Source: Euphorbia lathyris
Taxonomy: Eukaryota > Streptophyta > Magnoliopsida > Malpighiales > Euphorbiaceae
Length of the DNA: 64,000 bases
Direction of reading: 5' to 3'
NCBI RefSeq assembly: GCF_963576675.1
Contig: NC_088916.1
Coordinates: 77,517,501-77,581,500, forward strand
Part shown: one piece after another, positions 11,525-21,431 of the stretch
Numbering within the stretch: the first letter of the stretch is position 1
How the letters are laid out: each line of letters starts with the position of its first letter
Notes under the pieces: model-generated
Databases searched by the model: none
Told to the model about the DNA's origin: nothing
What the model saw: only the letters and a program-made list of their open reading frames with translations
Made by a program: the position numbers and the translations under genes

Positions 11525-12017
11525 ATGTTGAGTGATTACCATGCTGAGTGATATGTGCTAACTTAGTAACTTCTACATGCTGAGCTTAATATGCGTTATA
11601 GAAAATCACCCTATGCTGAGTAAGACATACATGCTGAGTGATTATTCTAGGCTGAGTTACCAAAGCAGTATGAAAACTCTCTACGTAAAAACTATGCACT
11701 CAGTACCACAAAACGTTTAGTATTCTAACAAACTAAGTAAAAATCACTTGCCCAATTAATGCTAGCACACGTGCCATAAATAGCCACCTAGGATGACGTA
11801 ATCATAATAATGAACGTGCCAAACATGTCATAAATGCCAGGATCTTTGTCGATTGATCATCTCGAGGTAAAACGGCTAGATTCAAACGTTTAGGATCATT
11901 CGAACTTCTATAAATAGTGGAAGATTTCCCACTTATCCTTCTTTACACTCGAAATCTCTGGCATTCATCTCTCTCACTTCTCAAATCCTAAAACCTCTCG
12001 AAAATCTCTATGAAAAC
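11525..12017 (+). promoter_or_regulatory. Spacer with promoter-like block before accessory ORF
   Basis: No ORF. The first half has many CTGAGT/ATGCTGAG repeats. The second half has a G-box CACGTG at 11768-11773, a TGACGTAA bZIP-type motif at 11794-11801, a canonical TATAAATAG at 11909-11917, then a pyrimidine-rich stretch (about 11936-12000) like a plant core-promoter Y patch and leader. The ATG follows at 12018. Spacing fits a Pol II promoter for the downstream ORF, but activity is inferred only. Confidence 0.5.
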
Positions 12018-14969
12018 ATGTCGGACTCCTAGAATATCTCCAGCGGTGATTACGACAAGAATCACTCCGATGAAAACCCTAAATCCCCTCCCCAGCAGGA
12101 ATTTAGCAAGACACCCACCAAAGCACAAGGCCAGCATGACCAAACCCCGAACAAAAGCTCCCATGCTGACTTGGGTGCTTCATAAAAAAAGAAACAGAAG
12201 AAGGATAAGGGAAAGAAACCAATGGAACGTACCTATTCCCTAGTTTACAACAGCGTAAGGGGATATAAGGTTGACCACTCCCGCTGGTTCTCGAAGAGAT
12301 TTGTGGAAGCTGAGAAACCCTTCTGTGAGTGGATCTCAAAGAACGGCTGGACCGAGCTATTCCCGATTTGAGAAGCAACTTATCTTGAGTTAGTGAAGGA
12401 GTTCTACGCTAACCTAAGAGCCGCTGATGATGACCGGGACTACATGGTCACCAAGGTTCAAGGAAAAGATATCTTCATCAACCCTCCTTACCTTGCCAAA
12501 CTACTAAAACTGAAAACCGAAGGAGCTAAACTTCGAAAAACAGGTGACCACGAAAAAATTGACTATCCCACTAAGTTTTGCAAACCTGTCGGTCATGTCG
12601 GGGAAATCTCTAGCACGTCCATGGGTCAGAATCAGAAGATGGCCCATTACATACTGACCAACTTCCTCTTCCCAAAAATCAATGTTGCGTCCTAAGCATA
12701 CAACTTCGAGCAATGCTTTATCTGGCATATGCTGACCTACCAGCCGATCAACATGCCAATCTTTCTCATCGGTGGTTTCCAGAGGAGTACGGGTACTCTT
12801 AGATTAGGCTCCCTAATCACCAGAATCCTCAAAGACCACCAAGTAAGCTTAGTGGAGGAAATTAATGTCTGGGGCACAGAGATCACAGCTGCTGTATTAT
12901 TTGGTCTTGCCTTCGACCAACCAATAGTGCCCAAGAAAGGAAAGGGGGCCGCGGTTGAAGACCCGCAAAAAGAAAAGAAACCTGCTAATCGCACTCGGCA
13001 GGATAAAAAGAGGAAAGCTGACCAGGCAGCTAAAGACATTAACACAGCTCCAAAGAAGCTGAAAATTGTGTCAAGGGGAAAGAAGGTTGGAGCTGAGCAA
13101 GGTCAGGAAGAACCTAAGTCAGCTGAGAAAAGAAAAAGGCAAGATGAGCCTGCAGAAGAAAGTGAAGAAACTCCAGATCAACCTCTGCTGAAGAAGAAGA
13201 AGAATTCTGTTTTGCAACCTATTGAAGCTGCTCCTCTTAAGTTGATACTGACTCCTGACTCCCATTTTGTGACAAGTCAAGGCATTGATCTCGAAAAACC
13301 ACCCACTGACCAAGATGAAGAAGAATTTGAAAATCTCGGGGGACATGTTGATGCTGAGGAGCAAGAACATGTTGAGCAACATGAGGAAGTGGATGATGAG
13401 CCAACAATAGGTGTTGAGCATGAACAGATAGTCAATACTGAGCTGGTTGAAGAGCAAGCTGAGCCCACAGAACATGAACATGCTGACCTGGGGGTACATT
13501 CACTTTCTGACTCTCTTGATTCTATTCAAGCTGACCCCTCTCCTCCTAAGGCTAAGAAATTGAGAAGGCTTAAGAAAAAGGCTCAGAAGTCGCCAATCAT
13601 TGATCTTTTGGGTGATTCTCCTCTGCGGGATCCCATTACTGACCTATCAGATATGCAGTTCCAATTCTTCTCAAATCCCACCGAGCCTTCTCCAACGGAA
13701 CTTGAGAAAAAGCAAGCCTCTGTTACTCATCCTGAGGAACACGCCAAGTCTTCGGAACATCCAATTCCTGCCGAGCAAGAGCTCGAAGTCCAAGCTGCCC
13801 CAAGTAAAAAGCATGCTAAGGAAAACCCTTTTTAGCCTGAGTTAACTCCTCCCTCACCAACTCAAACCAACACTGAGCAGGTCAATATCTGTGATGATCC
13901 ACCTCCTACCCATCCAATATCGCAGAATATTGAGCAGTCAGTTCCTGCTGCTAATCAAAGTCCAGTTGTTAACCAAGCTGGCCCCTCTGCTTCCACTAGA
14001 ATTCCGGCAACTGAGTCAATTCCTGAAACAACATATACCTATCTTCATGCTACTGAGTCCGGATGTCGCATTATTGACTCCGCTCAAACCATTCTTCAAG
14101 ATTTGAATACTTCTCATGCCGATGCTGCTGGGTCTGCTAATATTGAGTCTCCCCAAATCTCATCTATCACTCAGCTCCTCAATGAGATCAGGGGTCTCAA
14201 AGATCTGGTAAGTGTAATGGCCACGGTCCAAACACAACAACCCAAGTAAGAATCCATCGTCAAGCTGGCCGAACTGCAGTTAATGATGGTGAATCACTTG
14301 AATTCCCTTCAAGGCCAAATTAATGCTCTTTCTGCAGTCAACACGGGCTATGCTGCCTCTGCTGAGTTGAATCAACATTTTACCAAGTTGAACTCTGAGC
14401 TGACCGGCACTCGCGAGCTAATCTCCTCCACCTCTCAATGTTTGGTTGAACAAATAAGCGAAGCTGTCCGTCTACTCAACTTGAGTAAGGAGGAAATGGA
14501 AACTGACCAACTCAAAACAAACGAACTGTTGCAATACTCTCGGGCCACTTACAAACATATGCGTCACACAAACGCTCAACGTCAGTTTTATGAGTCGGGT
14601 CTGCTTAAAATGTACTATCAAGCCTATGCTCAGCTGACTGACACAATCACATGGCTTGGAAAATCCCAGGAGTATATACTCAGTATGTTCAGTGCCTCCA
14701 TCCGAATTCCCCGTGATACATTGGACGATGGCATTCCAGTTTTTGATGGGTTAAGGGAAAGCACGAAGAAGCTCAATGTGTATTCAGCTAGGTTAACTCG
14801 TGCTGTTATCAACGACACCTTCGTTCCTCCTCCGCCCGATGGTGGCAAAACAGGGGAGAAAGAACAAGCTGATAGAACTCATCATGCAGGCGAAGCCTCT
14901 GGTAGTCAGCAGCAAAAGGGAAAAGGCAAAGTGAATCCTGCCCAAGTCCAAGTCAATAGGAAGAAATAG
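12018..14969 (+). pseudogene. Accessory ORF of copia element, copy B
   Basis: A single frame of 984 codons runs from ATG 12018 to TAG 14967-14969 with no frameshift but six in-frame stops: 12030 TAG, 12183 TAA, 12369 TGA, 12693 TAA, 13833 TAG, 14247 TAA. Copy A shows sense codons at the positions it covers (for example Arg at the 12369 position). Layout: a short acidic N-terminal extension, a Lys-rich patch, the putative plant transposon protein domain (FYANLRAADDDRDYMVTKVQGK) around residues 125-290, a long Lys/Glu-rich low-complexity part, and a C-terminal coiled-coil-like region (ISEAVRLLNLSKEEMETD). It lies between pol and the 3' LTR with its own promoter-like upstream block. Function is unknown. 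Confidence 0.75.
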
Positions 14970-15499
14970 TCTAGCTAGATTTGCTAGGATTTATTCTTGA
15001 CTTGTATTTTTTTTGTGTATGTTGTCTTGCTGACTATCTATAGAAATTATGCATCTCTTATTCCAAATTGATTAATCTTATGCGATGCTAACTGCCGTAT
15101 TATGCTAATCTGCCTTAATTGAACAAACAAACAAAAGAAAAAGGAATAAACTCAGTACACAATAGTTGATACATTTGCTCTTAAAAAGTTTTCCCATAAC
15201 TGTGTTACCAAACTAACTATGTATCAAAACTGAGTTAAAACACATTAACCTCTTCTGAAAAGCTGACCTAGGCTCATCTGAATTAGATCTTGGAAGGTTT
15301 AGAATTGAACTAAGTCAGTATAAGCATACCTTAATTTTACTCAATTGAATCTTAGAAGGTTTAGAGTTAAGTTAAGTCAATAGATGCAACCCTTATGGGG
15401 GAGTTATTTCAGAAGCCATAAAAAGAATTTCAATCATGGGGAATCTCAATGCTGAGTTCCATCAATTAAATATTTTGCCAACATCAAAATGGGGGAGTT
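14970..15499 (+). other. Untranslated region and PPT before second LTR
   Basis: No gene. It matches 2707-3186. The purine block aaaatgggggagt at 15487-15499 directly precedes the LTR and is the likely PPT. Confidence 0.65.
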
Positions 15500-16237
15500 T
15501 GTTGAAACACCTTTCCACGAGATTTTGATTTGACAAAATCATTTAAATTAATCCATGATTAAGGGACAATTAAATTTAAGTGCTTTGATTTAATTGTACT
15601 AATACGTTTATTCAATGTTAAGTATATATGTATATATCAAAAAGTAAAGACAGGATGAAGTCAGCATAAGATCACAGCATAAGCTGAGTAGAGTGGAACT
15701 CAGCGTAAGAGAAGTTAAGTCATCTTCAGAACAGAAGCTTAAAGATCAAGTCAATCAATGAAGCTGAGTGGAACGGAACTCAGCATCAAAAGAAGAAAAG
15801 ACTTCTTAAGAACTATGTCTTGCAGAACGAAACTGACCATGGAAGCTGAGTAAAAGAGAACTCAGTATCTGAATTGGCAACAATCAAAAGACAACGAATA
15901 ACAAAGTCGTGCTGAGTAATCTCTAACTCTCTTAATATATATATATTTGTATGTGTTGCTTGTTATATTTACTCAGCATATAAATTGTCTGAATTGATAT
16001 TGAGTAAATAAGAGTGCTGAGTTGGAAGCTGACCACAAAAGTGTCAATTCCCAACTCATATGTAAAATAGTTCTAGTCAATATCTGACTAAAGCTATCTT
16101 ACGTTACAATCGGCCGTGCTGACCAAAGTTGAGTTGACAAACTTAAGAGAATATATTAAGTCAGCTTAATTAAAAACGAAAAAGTTGTATTAGTTCCTAA
16201 CCCCCCCCCCTTTGGAACTAATCACACGGGACCAACA
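15500..16237 (+). repeat. 3' LTR of right Sirevirus-like element (738 bp, deleted)
   Basis: Starts TGTTGAAACACC and ends GGGACCAACA like the 1492-bp LTR. It lacks the part corresponding to about 3596-4356, between two CTGAGT copies, and so lacks the TATA box. The hairpin cluster is kept. A run of ten C lies at about 16199-16210. Confidence 0.85.
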
Positions 16238-16869
16238 TTATTTTCACATGTGGCAATACTCGTAATTTAACCAAAATGAGATGATAAAAAATTTATTTTA
16301 AACAAGTTAAGGTAGTAAAAGATGATTTTAAACAAGTTGAGGTTACAAAAAAATCGTTTCAAATAAATTAATGTGATTAAAAGGTAAGAGTCATTAATCT
16401 TTTGTCTGTAAATTGGAGATATTAGATTTGTGTTGAACTTTTTTTAATTACTTAGGGCCAAAGGCTCAAAGTAACCGTGTTTTGCTCATTGGATAATAAT
16501 AAAAAAGGAATAATGTTTAAATTCGACTCTAACATTTTTTTAGAAAATACAAATACGTTTCGTAATATAAGAAATGATAAAAATGTGTCCTCAACTTTTC
16601 ATCTACTTCTACTTCTCTACATATGTGATAAAACATCTAATGTGAAGGGTTACGACAAAGGAAGGAGAAACTATAGGTAACCAGATCTTAGAACTAAAAG
16701 GAAAGAGAATTCAATCAACCAAGACCGGATGATCAACGAGCCACCATGAGAGAAGGTTCGTTCCAAATCTACAAGGGTTAAAGATTTGGATAAACACTAA
16801 AGAGGCTAATGCTTAACTAATGGAGGGCATTTGAATGTAAGAGTATGCATGAGTATACGAATGAGTTCC
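16238..16869. other. No gene recognised
   Basis: AT-rich sequence between the LTR end and the first recognisable gypsy remnant. I see nothing supportable. Confidence 0.5.
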
Positions 16870-18420
16870 TAAGACTATTTTTCAATGCACAATAACAAAA
16901 ACGGAAGTCCAACAAACATTCCATTTCCTAAGAGGTTTGAGTGCATACATTCAAGAGAAAATAGGGATTCAAATGATATTGAAGGTTTAGGATGGCCAAA
17001 CTTAGACTTAAAAGTTGAGATGGAGTTGAACATATGGTACCGAGAAGGATATAAGTAGACACTAAGGGAGATTTTTTCTTTTGTGAAAGATCCTCCCAAA
17101 CAAGTGGATAAGGGGAAGAATGTTGCTAGCACCAGCGGGATGATGCCTATTTATGGTTGTAGGACATTTAGGAACAAAGGGAAGCAATAGAATGAGGTTT
17201 TTGCACCTTCGATACAGATTAACCCTTACCAAAATCTCGTTCCATATAAATGCTTTTGATGTAATGAACCCGATCATCGATCCATTGCTTGTCTCAGAAG
17301 GAGGAATGCCAATGTGGTTGAAAGGTATGACGAATATGACGATGATGATGAAGAGGTGTAATTCAAACTTATTAATGATGAAGAATGCCACTCTAATGGT
17401 TCTTGTTGTTATATGAAAATTGATCTCCAACAAAGTTGAAAAATGATAACAATAATAGTTGTTTCCGACTCGATGTTTGTTCCAATAAGGAATATACAAC
17501 GTGATCATTGATAACGGAAGCCAAGAAAACATCACCAACCAAGCTGCGGTTAAAAGATTCAGATTGATCCAGGAGACTCGTACAGATCCCTATAGTATCG
17601 GTTAGATCTAAAATGTAGGTGAATTATAGGTTACTCAGAGGTGCAAGGTTCCAATTTCCATTAGAGGATATATAAATGAAGTTTATTATGACATAATAGA
17701 TATGGATGCTTGTCATGTACTACTCGAGAGGTCATGGCAATTCAATATTGATGTTTTACATTCAGGTAGAAGGAACACCTACAAGTTCATGATAGATAGG
17801 TTGAAGTATATCTTGAATCCTTTTGGGGATGATTCAAGTCGGAAGAATAAGAACAACAACACCATTATTACTTCCTCATATTAAAATTCCTTCCTGAAAG
17901 AATGTACAAAGGATCAACCCATTTACTTATTGATGATGAAGCACGTGGGATATGAGACTGGAAAGGTCAAACTGAACCTTATCCATATTGAATATTTGTT
18001 GGAGGACTACCAAGATGTCTTTCCCTAAGAATTACCAATCGTGTTACCTCTCATGAGGAATATCCAATATAATATAGGCTCAGTACCTAGAGCAAGTATG
18101 CTAAATCTTCCTCATTATAGGACGAGTCTAAAGGAGAATGAGATTATGAGGGGGAAAGTAGAACAGGTGTTGTGGGAAGCGACATATCCGAGAAAACATG
18201 AGTCTTGGTGCATTTCCGACTTTACTTACGTCAAAGAAATGATATATCTGAAAACATTTGGATTCAATACTTATGATGTCTTTCGAACTGGCTAGGAAAG
18301 ACGTCACCATTTTTTAAAGTGAAGGATTCAACCTCTACAAGACAGACGAGCCCTTCAACTATCTGGCGAACCAATTGGGGTCCAACTCTTCTTAAGAGAT
18401 AACGAATGATGGCAACATTT
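16870..18420 (+). pseudogene. Decayed Ty3/gypsy fragment (gag end, protease, RT start)
   Basis: Short coding islands in shifting plus-strand frames. A gag-like piece (FLRGLSAYIQEKIGIQM) lies near 16925-16980. A zinc knuckle follows near 17252-17290 with spacing C-x2-C-x4-H-x4-C, one position being a stop. A protease-like part (IIDNGSQENI, then MDACHVLLERSWQFN) spans about 17500-17830. A pre-RT segment (LPLMRNIQYNIGSVP, LPHYRTSLKENEI) lies near 18035-18150, followed by unrecognisable sequence. MDACHLLLGRPWQ-like and LPHYRMSPKENEI-like motifs are typical of plant gypsy polyproteins, including CRM relatives. LTRs are not seen; it is an old truncated copy. Confidence 0.65.
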
Positions 18421-18638
18421 CATGTGAAGATGAAGATTAAGGGGTGGTTTGCAGTGGTCGAGGCTATGTGTGTGTCTCCATCGTTTCGTTTTATGGATTC
18501 TATTATTTGAACTTAATTTTTTTCATGTACAATCATATAGATTTAAAATTGCTTCAAACTGAAAACATTCAAATTTTACTTTTTTTATCTTAAAAGTATT
18601 CTAAATGTTTTTAAGGCATTAAACACAAAGTTATAATT

Positions 18639-18662
18639 ATAATAATAATAATAATAATAATA
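18639..18662. repeat. (AAT)n microsatellite
   Basis: About eight ATA/AAT units in a row. Confidence 0.8.
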
Positions 18663-18686
18663 CTCTTGAGTTTGGGTTAATAGGCA

Positions 18687-19540
18687 CTGGGGATGTAAAT
18701 AGGACGAGTCAGGGAATGCATTTTCCATCCATGTTCCTTGTCTCATACTCGTGAGTTAGATGTGCATGTGAGGATCCTCACTCCATATTTACGGACGTTC
18801 CAAACACCTTATCCACATTCCTCATTCCATGTTCCTCATGAAGAATCACCATTTATATATTTTTTTAAATTTGTAAAGTCTGAAACTTTTAAAAAGCAAT
18901 AACTAATAATACCAAAAATCAATAATCATTCTCAAAATTTTCAACTACAACTAGGAATATGATTATTTTATTAATATTAGGTTAGCAACTTTAACTTAGC
19001 CAATTTAAGTAAAAAAAACATATTTTATAAACATATAAATATAACCCCATTTAATTTAGGGCTTTTTATATAAATATCACAATTGATTATATAATTATAA
19101 TTAAGTCATTTTATCAAAATTAATTTTCAATATGTCATTATTTTTCATAAAGTATGAATTTATACTCTAATTTTAAAAAAATTAGACCTAAATTCATAAA
19201 TTCTAAACCTTAGTAAATATATCTTAGACCCCTAATTTATAAACTTTAATCCTTAAAATATATTAAAAGTGATGATTTTATTAGTTTGATATAATTTCAA
19301 AAATCATTTGATATAATTGTAGATAAGTTTTTAAAAGTAAATTTCTATGTAAATTAAATTTCCCTTTAATTTATAAGGCTAATTATCATGGGGAATAATT
19401 AAAGATCCGTCAGGGATTAACGGGGCGAGGACAGGGATACATCGCCCCATCCCCACTATGAGGGATACAATTATCCACATCTCCATCTCATGAGGATTCT
19501 AATCCGGGACGGGGAATTCTCGGCCCATTTACATTCCTAG
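18687..19540. mobile_element. Non-autonomous hAT-like element (854 bp)
   Basis: Imperfect 17-bp terminal inverted repeats: CTGGGGATGTAAATAGG at the left and the complement of CTAGGAATGTAAATGGG at the right. A 6-bp direct repeat TAGGCA flanks both ends (18681-18686, 19541-19546). Subterminal G/C-rich motifs on the two sides are complementary (ggggaat / attcccc type). No coding capacity. hAT is inferred from the TIR style; a 6-bp duplication is slightly short for hAT. Confidence 0.6.
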
Positions 19541-19933
19541 TAGGCATGAAACAAGGGTACTGAAAGCAGCCCTCATTATTCTTAGCGGATAAATTACATC
19601 TGAACTTTACCGCAGTTCACATTTTGGTACCTAAATTTCATTTTATTCCAAAAATATACTTCAAGGAAGGATGACTTGACAATTAAGTACCTTTGACCGG
19701 TCAATGACTGGTCAACACGAATTTGACCGTTTTTATACAAATAATTAAGACCCACTATACACTAACTATTTTAAAAAGACTTCACTACCCTTCAATAAAT
19801 TCCAAGATCCAACAATCTCTCTTGAATTTTATTTCTCACTCTTCTCATTTTCTAGACTGCATAATAATTCAGGTGACCAAGGTAGAGTAGTATATCAATT
19901 TACATTAGTCAAACACATGCAAAGTATGAAAAA
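19541..19933. other. No gene recognised
   Basis: Contains a stretch around 19585-19660 resembling one arm of the gggtaaattacatctgaacttt type of MITE, without a matching second arm. Confidence 0.4.
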
Positions 19934-20576
19934 TGTAACACCATGATCCAATACCATGTAGACGTGTTTTAAATCCGTGAGGCCCAATGTGTTGGATTTG
20001 GGCCAAAGCGGACAATATCTACATGGTATTGGACCAGGGTGTTACAATTGGTATCAGAGCCGACTCTCCACGTACGATGTGTGGTTCGGGGACGAACCAG
20101 GCGGAAGCTGGTGGGCCTGTAACGACCCGGTCCGGAGTGGGTGGCGCCGGGGTAAGAAGGCCTAAGCAAGGAGCGGCCCTAAGGGATGGCGATGGGGGCA
20201 GGAATGAACTGAATCCCACATCGGAAGTGGAGAGGGAGTGATTGGGGCTTATTAGTAAGATGTGAATCCAATACATGCAGACGCGTTTTAAAGCCGTGAG
20301 GCCCAAGGTGTTGGATTTGGGCCAGAGTGGACAATATCTACATGGTATTGGATCAGGGTGTTACAATAAGGCCTGAGTAAGGTGCGGCCCTAAGGGATGA
20401 CGATGGGGGCAGGAATGAACTGAATCCCACATCGGAAGTGGAAAGGGAGTGATTGGGGCTTATTAGTAAGATGTGAATCCAATACATGTAGACGCGTTTT
20501 AAATCCGTGAGGCCCAATGTGTTGGATTTGGGCCAGAGCGGACAATATCTACATGGTATTGGATCAGGGTGTTACA
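19934..20576 (+). mobile_element. TRIM retrotransposon with clustered LTRs
   Basis: LTR1 19934-20046 (113 bp, internally deleted), then a PBS TTGGTATCAGAGCC at 20048-20061 (initiator tRNA-Met), an internal region of only ~71 bp ending in a purine-rich ggcggaagctggtgggcc, LTR2 20118-20365 (248 bp, TGTAACGACC...GTTACA), and a third LTR copy 20366-20576 missing its first ~40 bp. AAAAA flanks both ends (19929-19933, 20577-20581), a possible 5-bp target duplication. The LTRs carry the cccacatcgg motif common in plant TRIM/SMART LTRs. There is no coding capacity. Confidence 0.8.
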
Positions 20577-20656
20577 AAAAATGTTTTTGGACTAGGAACC
20601 CTATTTTCGTCCGTAATAATTATATGTGGACATGTAATCTCTATCCTTTTATTTAA

Positions 20657-21083
20657 GGCTTAATATATCATTTGCCTGCTGCACTTGTCTAAAAAGCTTG
20701 ATTGGCCTCCTGAACTTTTAAAGTGTTTTGATAGCCTTATAAACTTGCATAAAATGTTTAGTTAGCCTTCTGAACTTGTGTAAAATATAATCAATTGATC
20801 ACTCGGCCGTAAAAAAAGTAAGTTAAATACGGAAGATGTATTCCACGAGTCTTAAAAAAAGTAAAACGAGCAAAATCGGAGTATACGATTCTAATATTAG
20901 AGAAGACAAGTTGTATAGTTGAGCAAGCAATAAGTTACTTTTTAATCTATTTTTTAATTATATAATAACATTCTAAGATGCGTAGAATACATCTTCCGCA
21001 TTTAACTTACTTTTTTTACGACCGAGTGATCAATTGATTACATTTTACACAAATTCAGGGGGCTAACTGAACATTTTATGCAA
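20657..21083. mobile_element. MITE, GGCTTAATAC family, right arm incomplete
   Basis: Left arm begins GGCTTAATATATCATTTG and has a diverged inverted copy of its inner part at 20990-21080 (cttccgcatttaac, ccgagtgatcaattgatta). Related copies lie at 49479-49941 and 54219-54561. The outer ~70 bp of the right arm is missing where the GC-rich LINE 5' end starts. Confidence 0.6.
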
Positions 21084-21431
21084 GGAGAAGGAGGAGGCGT
21101 GGCAAGGGGCAGGCGCAGGATCTGGGGCTGATCTAGGGGCAATGGGGGAGGCAAAGGTTGGGGCAGGCGGTGATGCAGGATCCCTTCCAAGGGAGTTAGG
21201 GGAAGATAGGTCGGCAGTCCAGGGGGAGCCGATGCTTGGATCTGGCGTGGATGTCGGGGCTGTTCCAGGGGGAAGGGAGAAGGGGCAGGCGGGGATGTCG
21301 AAGGCCTTCCTAGGGAGAAGGGGGAGGCGAGGCCGGCAGTCCAGGCGGGCGGACAGACAGGCTAGGCGGGCGGGCAGGCAGTCCAGGCGGGCGGGCAGGC
21401 AGTCCAGGGGGTTGTGGCTCATGTCAGATCC
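21084..21431 (+). promoter_or_regulatory. GC-rich 5'UTR of LINE with ~21-bp tandem repeats
   Basis: Very G/C- and purine-rich compared with the AT-rich surroundings. From about 21333 to 21410 units of the type cagtccaggcgggcgggcag occur roughly four times. Plant L1 elements carry an internal promoter here; these repeats may be part of it (inference). Confidence 0.5.

Larger units (their letters stand above)
3187..16237 (+). mobile_element. Sirevirus-like copia element with deleted 5' internal region and nested CRM
   Basis: Order: LTR 3187-4678, partial pol (4679-4896 and 9046-11524), spacer with promoter-like motifs, accessory ORF (12018-14969), PPT, short LTR (15500-16237). No PBS, gag or protease follows the left LTR; its CA end joins directly to the GAG-pre-integrase region. 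The CRM element 4897-9045 interrupts integrase. The element is inactive: pol has stops and frameshifts and the right LTR lacks its TATA box. Confidence 0.8.

Noticed and set aside
13119..13499. Long minus-strand open frames opposite the accessory ORF
   Set aside because: Shadow of the codon bias on the plus strand; low complexity and no similarity.
12018..14969. Retroviral-type envelope protein
   Set aside because: Position fits, but there is no signal peptide, transmembrane helix or fusion-like segment.
17062..17538. 158-codon minus-strand frame
   Set aside because: Opposite to the gag-protease remnant, whose plus-strand motifs explain the region.
19934..20576. Cassandra-type TRIM with 5S rRNA in the LTR
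   Set aside because: No 5S internal control region motifs are visible in these LTRs.
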